Of a stretch of DNA of 64,000 nt, positions 33,108 to 40,166 are shown in pieces. Origin of the DNA: Cyanobium usitatum str. Tous. GTDB lineage: Bacteria; Cyanobacteriota; Cyanobacteriia; PCC-6307; Cyanobiaceae. The DNA lies in the NCBI RefSeq assembly GCF_963920485.1, contig NZ_OY986431.1, forward strand, positions 124,001-188,000, in the 5' to 3' direction. Within the stretch, counting starts at the first letter, position 1. Every line of letters starts with the position of its first letter. The notes beneath the pieces were generated by a model. The model was not told where the DNA came from. It did not search any database and saw only the letters and a list, made by a program, of their open reading frames with translations. The position numbers and the translations under genes are program-made.

Positions 33108-34322
33108 TTACGCCAAAACTTTCTGGAAAGCGGCTGCCGTTGTCGCTTCTGATGCCCAGCGATAGCTGCTGCTATGTACAGCCACCGAGTGCCCCATGGA
33201 TGCGGCTATGGCGCCCATTTCAACCTCGTAGCGATGGCATCGCAGGCTGTAACTATCCCGGAATGTGTAACTGCGTAGCCATTCGCCGCGAGCTTCGCAG
33301 CGGTTCCGCAACTCTTTCCATTCAGGCTGACCACGTAGGAACTGCTCGACGTAGTGCCCGTTCAGCTCACGGGGTCTGCCGTTGGCACCGAGAGGCAGCT
33401 CAAGCAGTCCAGCAGCCATTGCGCCTACCAGATTCCAGTGTTGCTGCGCGTTAGCGGCGTCCTTCACTGGACATGGCTCAATCCAGCGTGGATCTGTGAG
33501 CTGCCCGCCGCAGTTTTTCTGGTACGAGCACCACATGCCGAGGCTGCCGTCCTCACGTTGTTTGGCTTGGATGTGCTGCAGCTCAATCGGGCGCAACCCA
33601 TAGAGGGCAAGCAGCTTCAGCACGTTTGCCCACCGGCTGTTCCGAGCCTCAACGCCGTCGATCAGATACAAGATTTCTCCGTCTTCCAATGCTGCTTTGA
33701 CCCGTTTCTTTGGTGCCTTGCCGCGCAGCTCCTTGATGCTTGCAACGTCGATGCGCCAGCAGCCTGGGGCTCTATGACGGGCGATGGCGTGGTCAGTGAG
33801 GTTTCGGACCGCGATGCAGCAGGCGGCGCGACTGGCTGCTTTCCCTTGCCACTTCTCAAGGGTCCGGCGCAGAAGTTCGTGTCCATCGTTGGGCGTGTTT
33901 CGGCTGTCAAGAACCCTTAGGGCTTCTGTGATGTACGGGGCGTAGTTGTCGCGCCATGTAGACGACAGGATCTCGTTGCGGCCCTCCATGAGAGCTGCCT
34001 TAAGACCCTTCTCAACGACCTTCCAGTCGGTGCCAAGACGCATGGTGTCGCTGCCGGCCCGCACTATCTCGAGGGCTCCTTTGACGGTTGCCTGCCCGGA
34101 TCCGACCAGCCGATAAATCTGGCCGATTAGTTGCAGCGCCCTGTTCTGACTTTCCTTGCACCAGTCCAGGGGCAGTACGCAGGTTTCTGATGCCTGCCCC
34201 GGCATCCGCACTTTGAGCTGGATTTTTCCCGCGCCGCTCGGGTTCACGGTCCATCCGCGACTGACCTTTGCCGCGCTCCGGAACGATGCCTCCCATGGCG
34301 GCTTGGTGGCTTCCCTAGGCAT
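33108..34322 (-). CDS. int: Tyrosine recombinase (element integrase)
   Basis: 404 residues from the ATG at 34322; the frame is open to 34376, but the longer start would place the TTGTCCA inverted repeat within coding sequence. Catalytic motifs: Arg I in ALYGLRPIELQHI, the HxxR-type box SLRCHRYEVEMG, GHSVAVHSSSYRW with the His and the nucleophilic Tyr. It is oriented with its start next to the right 40-bp repeat, as expected for an integrase whose attachment site is ssrA. It should integrate and excise the element. Confidence 0.85.
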   Translation of the reverse strand: MPREATKPPWEASFRSAAKVSRGWTVNPSGAGKIQLKVRMPGQASETCVLPLDWCKESQNRALQLIGQIYRLVGSGQATVKGALEIVRAGSDTMRLGTDWKVVEKGLKAALMEGRNEILSSTWRDNYAPYITEALRVLDSRNTPNDGHELLRRTLEKWQGKAASRAACCIAVRNLTDHAIARHRAPGCWRIDVASIKELRGKAPKKRVKAALEDGEILYLIDGVEARNSRWANVLKLLALYGLRPIELQHIQAKQREDGSLGMWCSYQKNCGGQLTDPRWIEPCPVKDAANAQQHWNLVGAMAAGLLELPLGANGRPRELNGHYVEQFLRGQPEWKELRNRCEARGEWLRSYTFRDSYSLRCHRYEVEMGAIAASMGHSVAVHSSSYRWASEATTAAAFQKVLA

Positions 34323-34337
34323 TGGCTGAGCACGGGC

Positions 34338-34357
34338 TTGTCCACAATTATGGACAA
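34338..34357. promoter_or_regulatory. TTGTCCA inverted repeat beside integrase start
   Basis: TTGTCCA (34338-34344) and TGGACAA (34351-34357) separated by 6 bases form a perfect inverted repeat, 16 bases upstream of the integrase ATG at 34322. The same half-sites occur three times near the left repeat. Binding by Int, Xis or a repressor would link excision with integrase expression. Confidence 0.5.
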
Positions 34358-34452
34358 AAATGCTCCTTGAGGTCAACAGATGCTTCCTTGGATTCCCTTA
34401 GATGCCCTGCTGTGGCTGGAAAAAGCTCTTATGGCTGTGGCGAATAAATTTC

Positions 34453-34492
34453 TATCACCCAAATGATCCATGGGGCCTGGAAGGGCCCTTTT
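34453..34492 (+). repeat. Right attachment repeat (attR)
   Basis: Second perfect copy of the 40-bp repeat, ending in the terminator hairpin GGGCC/GGCCC and TTTTT. It marks the right element border; core-type GC-rich sequence resumes immediately after it. Confidence 0.92.
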
Positions 34493-34688
34493 TAGTGGCT
34501 GGGGGTGGGATCTCGCGCGAAGCAGCTGCCGGCTCGGCCACTACAGATTCGGCAGCTACTGCGTCAAAAGCCGCTGATCGCGATGTTTTAGCAACCCCTC
34601 GGCGGGCAAAACTCAGCCGCTTTGTGCTGCGCGGTCTGCGCATCGCTGCCAGGCTGAACCGTGCCCACCTGCCGCAAGGGAAAGGACA

Positions 34689-35051
34689 ATGCTCAACGCG
34701 CTGGTTGCCATGGCCCTGAGTCTGATGCTGCTGCTGACGGCACCCGGCGCCGATGCGAGTAGCAGTGCTGGGCAGCAGTTCCTCTGTGAGGGCGATCCCC
34801 TGGAAGCCTTGGCCTTCAAGGGCGCGGTGGATGCGGCGGATATCCCCAACAGCAACGCCAACTCCGTGCCAGGAGCCTTCGTGGTGCTGCGTTGGCGAAA
34901 CGTGAGTCTGCAACTCCCCCGCACCAACAACGCCGGCGTTCCCAGTTACTCCGATGGCCGCTGGTGGTGGCAGGCACGCGATCCAGATCACCCAGAGTTC
35001 GCCCAGCTGCGCGGAACTGTGGAGCGCTACAGCTGCGAGCGCCAAGACTGA
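34689..35051 (+). CDS. Small exported protein, unknown
   Basis: 120 residues. Signal peptide MLNALVAMALSLMLLLTAPG ends near ADA. The mature part has two cysteines (FLCEGDPLEALAF and RYSCERQD) that could form one disulfide, and a Trp-rich segment DGRWWWQARDPDHPE. It is the first gene after the element and has core-type GC. No named family recognised. Confidence 0.65.
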   Translation: MLNALVAMALSLMLLLTAPGADASSSAGQQFLCEGDPLEALAFKGAVDAADIPNSNANSVPGAFVVLRWRNVSLQLPRTNNAGVPSYSDGRWWWQARDPDHPEFAQLRGTVERYSCERQD

Positions 35052-35236
35052 GGGCTTGATTCACCAAGCGCCGCTGACTCTTGGCTGCCGGTATTTACCA
35101 CCATGAAGATCTAGTCGCCAAAAAGCACAACAACAAGGGCTATGAAGGTGGCACCTGAAGCCCAATGGGTCAGTCCATAGATCAGGGACCTGAATCTCTT
35201 TAGTTTAGAATCCAGGCAAGTCAGACATCCTTCTTT

Positions 35237-35599
35237 GTGGTCAAATTTCAATTTGAGTTCACTCCTAAGCAAGACGCCGAGTTCAGGCAGCTTGTGGCCA
35301 AGCAGAGAATTGCTGCCATGGCTATTGCCGTGCTGGTTCTTGTCAAGGCGGGGGGGGCTTTGGCTGGCGCAATGTCCTCTAACTGGCAGCAGGTGATGTT
35401 TATGTCACTTTCTTTTGTGGCATCAATGTACTCCTGTTACGCGCTTTACTTAAGCAGCATGAATCTCTACCGGATTACCAAGTCGAGTGGAGGCGATATG
35501 GGCCATCTATTCGCCGGATTGCAGGGCCTGCAGAATTGCTTTGCTGCATTGGCCCTGGCTATCCTGTTCAATATTATTCCTGATTATTTGATCGGCTAG
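35237..35599 (+). CDS. Membrane protein of unknown function
   Basis: 120 residues from GTG at 35237. The N-terminal soluble stretch FQFEFTPKQDAEFRQLVAKQ is followed by three hydrophobic segments. Convergent with the SemiSWEET gene, overlapping it by 4 bases. I recognise no family. Confidence 0.6.
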   Translation: MVKFQFEFTPKQDAEFRQLVAKQRIAAMAIAVLVLVKAGGALAGAMSSNWQQVMFMSLSFVASMYSCYALYLSSMNLYRITKSSGGDMGHLFAGLQGLQNCFAALALAILFNIIPDYLIG

Positions 35600-35958
35600 G
35601 AATCTTGGTTGCGTTGCTTTCCGGGTCTAATGATTCGACGTTTTGCTGTGGATCTGCAGGTGCCAGTTTTTTTGTAATTGCTCTTCTCTGCTAAATGATC
35701 CTCCAGTTTGCGCTGCAAAATCAGGCCGGAGAGCACAACTGTGATGGCATTTGCAATGATGAGGGGACCGTTGCGCGCGAAGATGCCATAGACGAGCCAG
35801 AGGGCAATCCCACTGGTAAAAAGGGCATACATGCTGAGGGAGATGCCCCGGGTGTCCCCGCTGCTGAGGGTTCTCATGGCTTGGGGAATAAAGCTCAGCG
35901 TGGTTAAAGAAGCAGCTATATAACCAAGGATTTCAATGGCTGGAGAGAGTTGGCTCAT
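35596..35958 (-). CDS. SemiSWEET-type sugar transporter (PQ-loop/MtN3 family)
   Basis: 120 residues. Three membrane helices with the PQ-loop motif LGYIAASLTTLSFIPQAMRT and TRGISLSMYALFTSGIALWL, the single-unit arrangement of bacterial SemiSWEETs, which dimerise to move small sugars across the inner membrane. The C-terminal 30 residues are basic and extend beyond the usual length. Substrate unknown. Confidence 0.85.
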   Translation of the reverse strand: MSQLSPAIEILGYIAASLTTLSFIPQAMRTLSSGDTRGISLSMYALFTSGIALWLVYGIFARNGPLIIANAITVVLSGLILQRKLEDHLAEKSNYKKTGTCRSTAKRRIIRPGKQRNQDS

Positions 35959-36291
35959 GGTGATTTAATTAAAACAATAGAATGTCTTTGCTGGTCTAAG
36001 AAAATCAAGGTACTTATTAGGATTCGAAGGCTAGCAAGGCTTGAATTGAGCCTTGTTTTTATCGCCAGCGCGTGTGGCAATTTGCTGCCTCGCAGGGAAG
36101 TCCTCAAGCTGGAAAATCAGGGTGAGGTTGTTGGGGCCATCGCCAGGATCGGCTCCCTGTTGCGTTCGCAGGAGGGAGTGGAGCAACGACTGCCCTTGCA
36201 TGGATCCCGCCATCTTGGGCGCCATGGGCTCTCTGGCGACCCGGCCCTGTGGTTGCCTGGAGGCTGGCACCCTCTGATGGCTCCTGGAGCG
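35959..36291. other. Intergenic region with an orphan plus-strand terminator
   Basis: 333 bases without a convincing gene. At 36035-36060 a hairpin CAAGGCT/AGCCTTG with 7-base loop is followed by TTTTT on the plus strand. The only plus-strand gene upstream ends at 35599, beyond the opposing SemiSWEET gene. A short plus-strand RNA starting near 35960 may end here. The remainder (36061-36291) is GC-rich with no further structure seen. Confidence 0.5.
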
Positions 36292-36576
36292 ATGGCCTGT
36301 CCCCTCTGCGGCAGTTGGTCGGTTAAGGCGGATCGCAGCCTGGCTGGACGGCTGGTGTGTGGCCGTTGCGCCAGGCCGCTGGGGGCAGCCCAGACGCCCC
36401 GGCGTCAGCGGCGCTCCCGATCGAGGCGCCCAGGTCTGTCTCTGGGCATCGGCCTGCTTGCGCTGCTGGCCTTGGCGGCGTTGTTGGCAGCCTGGGATCA
36501 GCAGCGGCTCAGATTCACTGCGCCGCCCGAGCGCCTTGTTCCTAACTCCCAGCCAAGAACCCCAGGATTGTTCTGA
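36292..36576 (+). CDS. Zinc-ribbon protein with one membrane helix
   Basis: 94 residues from ATG at 36292 (ATG at 36277 also possible). It starts MACPLCGSWSVKADRSLAGR and then VCGRC, giving a CxxC...CxxC zinc ribbon. A basic stretch (RRQRRSRSRR) precedes a single membrane helix (LGIGLLALLALAALLAAW). Probably a membrane-bound small regulator or assembly factor; unknown. Confidence 0.6.
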   Translation: MACPLCGSWSVKADRSLAGRLVCGRCARPLGAAQTPRRQRRSRSRRPGLSLGIGLLALLALAALLAAWDQQRLRFTAPPERLVPNSQPRTPGLF

Positions 36577-36629
36577 GCCTTGCGCTTTAGAGATTCAAAA
36601 GGGGCCGTAGGGTTTGCACAGCTGCTGCT

Positions 36630-37004
36630 TCAGGGTCGCCCGATTGCCCGCATCACTGCCCCCTGGCAGAGGCCGCCATGGGAGCACAACGGAATCGGCT
36701 GGCCGTTTACAGAAGCGCCGCTGGGCGCACCGCTAGTCATGTTTTGAGCTGAGCTGCCACCAAGCGGAGCGGAGGAAGGGCCTGGGCTGGAGACTGAACC
36801 TGCTGCCGCCTGCTGGGTGGTGGCGGTATTAACGGTGTTGCGGGCTTTATCAAGCACACCTGTGTAAGCAGGCATGGAGGTGCCCTGCAGGGTGCCTTGA
36901 ATAGCGCTGGCTCCCACCATGGGCGCCACTCCTTGGGCTAGGGCATTGCCGGCTGGCAACAGGGCAGCCGCAACCAGGGCGGCTGTCAGCAGATTCATAG
37001 TCAT
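36630..37004 (-). CDS. Small exported low-complexity protein, unknown
   Basis: 124 residues. The signal peptide ends near ALA before QGVAPM. The remainder is Ser/Gly/Ala/Thr-rich with two cysteines near the end (LCSHGGLCQG). It follows the thioredoxin-like gene in the same direction by 18 bases, so the two may be co-expressed in the periplasm. Confidence 0.6.
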   Translation of the reverse strand: MTMNLLTAALVAAALLPAGNALAQGVAPMVGASAIQGTLQGTSMPAYTGVLDKARNTVNTATTQQAAAGSVSSPGPSSAPLGGSSAQNMTSGAPSGASVNGQPIPLCSHGGLCQGAVMRAIGRP

Positions 37005-37022
37005 ATTGAGATGCGAGGGGGA

Positions 37023-37475
37023 TCAAGGCTGGCTTGGCTTGGCAGCTCCGCTAAAGCCGCTCCACACTCTCAGTTCTTCAATTGTTTGTACACCTTCGCG
37101 GCGCTCCTTGCCCGCTAGGTCCCAGGTGGGGAAAGCCCGTATCTGGGCGGCCATACAGCGGCTGCGGCCAGCGTCAGTTTTGTCGCATTCCACGTAGGGG
37201 AGGGCATTGCCGCCTTCCTTGCCAAACAGGTTTTTTTGCTGGAAGCAGGCCGGGCACCACCAGGCGCCATAAAAAACAGCTCCCTTGGCGCGCAGGTGGG
37301 CGCTGAGCGCTTTTTGCTCCGGGGTCGAAGCAGCAAGGGCCTCCCCCAAGGTGGCAGTGGTGGAGCTGCTGGAAGAGTTGACCCCGCTACCGGCGCTGGC
37401 AGTGGCCGTAAAGCCAAGCAGCACTGTGCTCAGGGCAATCAGCAGGCCGGAGCGCAGGGAGCCAAACCGGGGCAT
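37023..37475 (-). CDS. Exported thioredoxin-like protein
   Basis: 150 residues with an N-terminal signal sequence. The active-site motif is GAWWCPACFQQKNLFGKEGG (CPAC), followed by YVECDK, a further Cys in SRCMAAQ, and the cis-proline-type AFPTW. This pattern resembles the thioredoxin domain attached to cyanobacterial VKOR proteins. It is likely to form or isomerise disulfides in the periplasm or thylakoid lumen. Start and length fit a stand-alone domain. Confidence 0.8.
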   Translation of the reverse strand: MPRFGSLRSGLLIALSTVLLGFTATASAGSGVNSSSSSTTATLGEALAASTPEQKALSAHLRAKGAVFYGAWWCPACFQQKNLFGKEGGNALPYVECDKTDAGRSRCMAAQIRAFPTWDLAGKERREGVQTIEELRVWSGFSGAAKPSQP

Positions 37476-37646
37476 CAGCTTCCAAAATCAACAACCAAAA
37501 CTAGTTCCGTTGCTTGTTTTTGCCTGTCTGTGTGGGCAAAACAGAGCCGATCGCCGCGCCGCCGCGTTCGGCCTTCCGCCCTTCCTTGGCCCAGCAGAAG
37601 TTCCCAGCTGCTGAGACACTGCATAGGTGCGGTGGTTTTGGGGTCG

Positions 37647-38618
37647 ATGAGCGCGAACGGCTACCGCGATTACTTCAGTGTGCTCGGGGTGGAGCGTGGC
37701 GCTGATGCCGACGCCATCAAGCGCGCCTTTCGCAAGCTGGCCCGCCAGTACCACCCGGACGTGAACCCCAATGATGCGGGGGCTGAGGCCAAGTTCAAGG
37801 AGGTGAGCGAGGCCTATGAAGTGCTCTCCGATCCAGATAAGCGCCGGCGCTACGAGCAATTTGGCCAGTATTGGAGCCAGGCGGGCGGTGGCTCGGCCAG
37901 TGGCGGCGTCGACGTTGATTTTGGCCGCTACGGCAACTTCGACGACTTCATCAACGACCTGCTGGGTCGTTTTGGCGGCCCCTCCCCCGGCGGCGGCGCC
38001 CCGGGAGGTTTTGGTTTCAGTTCGGGCTTTCCTGGTGGCTTTGCTGGTGGCATGCCCGGCGGCGGCCGCGGCGCCCCGATCAATCTCGATGCCGAAGCCA
38101 GCATCAGCCTCTCCTTTGCCGATGCTTTCCGCGGCTCCGAGCGCACCTTGGCCGTCAACGACGAGCGGGTGCAGGTGCGCATCCCGCCAGGTGTGAAGCA
38201 CGGCAGCCGCCTGCGGCTCAAGGGCAAGGGCAACCTGCAGCCCGGCACCGGCCGCCGCGGCGACCTCTACCTCAATTTGCAGCTGCAGGAGCATTCGGTG
38301 TGGAAGCTCGATGGCGACCAGCTGCGCGCTGAGCTGCCCCTCAGCCTCGATGAATTGGCCCTAGGCGGTGAGGTGCGGGTGGCGACCCCCGATGGGGAGG
38401 CCTCCGTGCAAGTGCCCCCTGGCATGACCCTGGGCCGCAGCCTGCGGCTCAGGGGCAAGGGCTGGCCCCTCAAGGACGGCCGCGGCGACCTGCTGCTTAC
38501 GCCGGTGCTCAAGTTGCCCGACCAGCTCAGCGCCGAGGAGCGCCAGCTGCTGGAGCAGTTGCGTGCCGCCCGCAGCGCCGATCCCCGCTCTGGCTGGATT
38601 CAGGCGGCCCGTCTCTAG
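37647..38618 (+). CDS. DnaJ/CbpA-type co-chaperone (no zinc finger)
   Basis: 323 residues from ATG at 37647; the frame is open much further upstream but homology starts at GYRDYFSVLGVERGADADAI. The J domain has YHPDVNP (HPD), followed by a Gly/Phe-rich linker with many GGFP-type repeats and two C-terminal substrate-binding domains (VQVRIPPGVKHGSRLRLKGK). The Cys-rich zinc finger of DnaJ is absent, so it is a type II member. It works with DnaK in protein folding. Confidence 0.92.
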   Translation: MSANGYRDYFSVLGVERGADADAIKRAFRKLARQYHPDVNPNDAGAEAKFKEVSEAYEVLSDPDKRRRYEQFGQYWSQAGGGSASGGVDVDFGRYGNFDDFINDLLGRFGGPSPGGGAPGGFGFSSGFPGGFAGGMPGGGRGAPINLDAEASISLSFADAFRGSERTLAVNDERVQVRIPPGVKHGSRLRLKGKGNLQPGTGRRGDLYLNLQLQEHSVWKLDGDQLRAELPLSLDELALGGEVRVATPDGEASVQVPPGMTLGRSLRLRGKGWPLKDGRGDLLLTPVLKLPDQLSAEERQLLEQLRAARSADPRSGWIQAARL

Positions 38619-38643
38619 GATCCGCGCCAGCCAGGCCGTTTTC

Positions 38644-39645
38644 ATGGAGCTCACCTACCGTCCCCGCCGATTGCGCCGCACCCCGGCTTTACGGGCGCTG
38701 GTGCGGGAACATCACCTAAGTGCTGCCGACTTTATTTATCCGCTCTTCGTGCACGAAGGCGCCACTAACGAGCCCATTGGTGCCATGCCAGGAGCTATGC
38801 GCTGGAGTCTCGAAGGCTTGGTGCAGGAGGTGGGCCGCGCTTGGGACTTGGGCATCCGCTGCGTTGTGCTGTTTCCCAAGGTGGCAGATGGCCTTAAAAC
38901 CGAAGACGGCGCCGAATGCTTCAACGAAGGTGGCCTAATACCCCGAGCTATTCGCCGGCTCAAGGAGGTGCACCCCGAGATGGCGATCATGACGGATGTG
39001 GCCCTCGATCCCTACTCCTGCGACGGCCATGACGGCATCGTCAGCGAGGAAGGGGTGGTGCTCAATGATGAAACGGTGGCGATCCTCTGCCGCCAGGCCG
39101 TTGCCCAAGCTCGGGCCGGGGCGGATTTGATCGGCCCCAGCGACATGATGGATGGCCGCGTTGGGGCCATCCGCGAAGCCCTCGATGAGGAGGGATTTGA
39201 GCATATCGGCATTATTAGCTATACAGCTAAATACTCTTCTGCTTATTACGGTCCCTTCCGCGAAGCCCTTGATTCGGCTCCTCGGGTTGGCGCGGGCAAG
39301 CCAATCCCAAATGATAAATCAACCTATCAAATGGATCCGTCCAATGGACGTGAAGCGCTCACTGAAGCCCTGCTCGATGAACAGGAGGGGGCTGACATTT
39401 TGATGGTCAAGCCTGGCCTTGCCTACTTAGATATCATCTACCGTCTGCGTGGCGAAACGGAGCTGCCAATTGCGGCTTACAACGTAAGCGGTGAATACGC
39501 CATGGTGAAGGCCGCCGCTGAAAAGGGCTGGATTGATGAGCGGGCCGTGGTGCTGGAAACCCTGCTGTGCTTTAAGCGGGCTGGGGCTAATTTGATCCTC
39601 ACCTACCACGCCTGTGATGCGGCGCAGTGGCTGCGCCAGGGCTAG
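38644..39645 (+). CDS. hemB: Porphobilinogen synthase (delta-aminolevulinic acid dehydratase)
   Basis: 333 residues. Condenses two 5-aminolevulinate molecules to porphobilinogen for heme, chlorophyll and phycobilins. The metal site reads LDPYSCDGHDG, i.e. the Mg-type rather than the Cys-rich Zn-type. The Schiff-base lysines are in SYTAKYSSAYYGPFR and LMVKPGLAYLDI. An 18-base hairpin (39648-39665) follows the stop and may attenuate read-through. Confidence 0.97.
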   Translation: MELTYRPRRLRRTPALRALVREHHLSAADFIYPLFVHEGATNEPIGAMPGAMRWSLEGLVQEVGRAWDLGIRCVVLFPKVADGLKTEDGAECFNEGGLIPRAIRRLKEVHPEMAIMTDVALDPYSCDGHDGIVSEEGVVLNDETVAILCRQAVAQARAGADLIGPSDMMDGRVGAIREALDEEGFEHIGIISYTAKYSSAYYGPFREALDSAPRVGAGKPIPNDKSTYQMDPSNGREALTEALLDEQEGADILMVKPGLAYLDIIYRLRGETELPIAAYNVSGEYAMVKAAAEKGWIDERAVVLETLLCFKRAGANLILTYHACDAAQWLRQG

Positions 39646-39752
39646 TGACATCAGCTATCTGATGTTCCTATCCTCGCCTTGGCTGGCACCGCCTGGCTGC
39701 TGCTGGTGGTGAAGCTCGAGCAGATCCTCAAGATCCGGTTCTGTAGCCCACA

Positions 39753-40166
39753 ATGAACTCACCCGGTTCAGTTGCCATGGCTCCTGCTGCTGTTCATCAC
39801 CTTGGCCATGTGGCACTGCGGGTGCAGGACATGGAGCGGGCTAAGGCCTTCTATGTCTCCCTAGGCCTGCAGCTCTGCTGGGATGCCCCCGATTGGGCCT
39901 ATTTGCAGTGGCCTGGGGCCGGCACGGGTTTGGCCCTGCTCAGCCCTAGTTACAAAGCTGCCGGGCCCCATTTTGCTTTCCATTTCCGCGACCGCTCAGA
40001 GGTGGATGCGGTGCACGCCCAGCTTGTGGCGGCCGGCCGCTCCTGCGGCCCGGTGCATGACCATCGTGACGGCACTGCCAGCTTCTATCTCCAAGACCCG
40101 GAAGGCAACTGGCTCGAGATGCTCTACGAGCCCCCTGGCGGCATCCCCTCCAACCTGCCCGGGTGA
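39753..40166 (+). CDS. VOC/glyoxalase-fold protein
   Basis: 137 residues. The vicinal-oxygen-chelate fold is shown by HHLGHVALRVQDMERAKAFY near the start, HFAFHFRD in the middle and FYLQDPEGNWLEMLYEPPGG at the end, giving His/Glu metal ligands. Substrate unknown. Overlaps mutS2 by 4 bases (GTGA), so translation is coupled. A 25-codon frame immediately upstream (39679-39756) overlaps its ATG, possibly a coupling leader. Confidence 0.85.
   Translation: MNSPGSVAMAPAAVHHLGHVALRVQDMERAKAFYVSLGLQLCWDAPDWAYLQWPGAGTGLALLSPSYKAAGPHFAFHFRDRSEVDAVHAQLVAAGRSCGPVHDHRDGTASFYLQDPEGNWLEMLYEPPGGIPSNLPG

Larger units (their letters stand above)
21685..34492. mobile_element. Integrative element inserted at the 3' end of ssrA (about 12.8 kb)
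   Basis: A perfect 40-bp direct repeat (21685-21724 and 34453-34492) bounds the region. The left copy is part of ssrA and the right copy is next to a tyrosine integrase gene reading inward. Inside are an excisionase-like gene, a primase/VapE-type gene, a small-terminase-like gene, transposase genes and broken genes. Several stretches are much lower in GC than the core genes on either side. tmRNA genes are established integration targets for tyrosine-recombinase elements. No capsid, portal or large-terminase genes are visible, so it is not a complete prophage. Confidence 0.9.

Noticed and set aside
34455-34643. 62-codon minus-strand frame ending in the right repeat
   Set aside because: Arg/Ala/Pro-rich, runs through the terminator and stops inside the attachment repeat; composition suggests chance.
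35111-35215. Minus-strand frame encoding a 34-residue membrane-like peptide
   Set aside because: Sequence looks like a small membrane protein, but no ATG, GTG or TTG start is available (only CTG).
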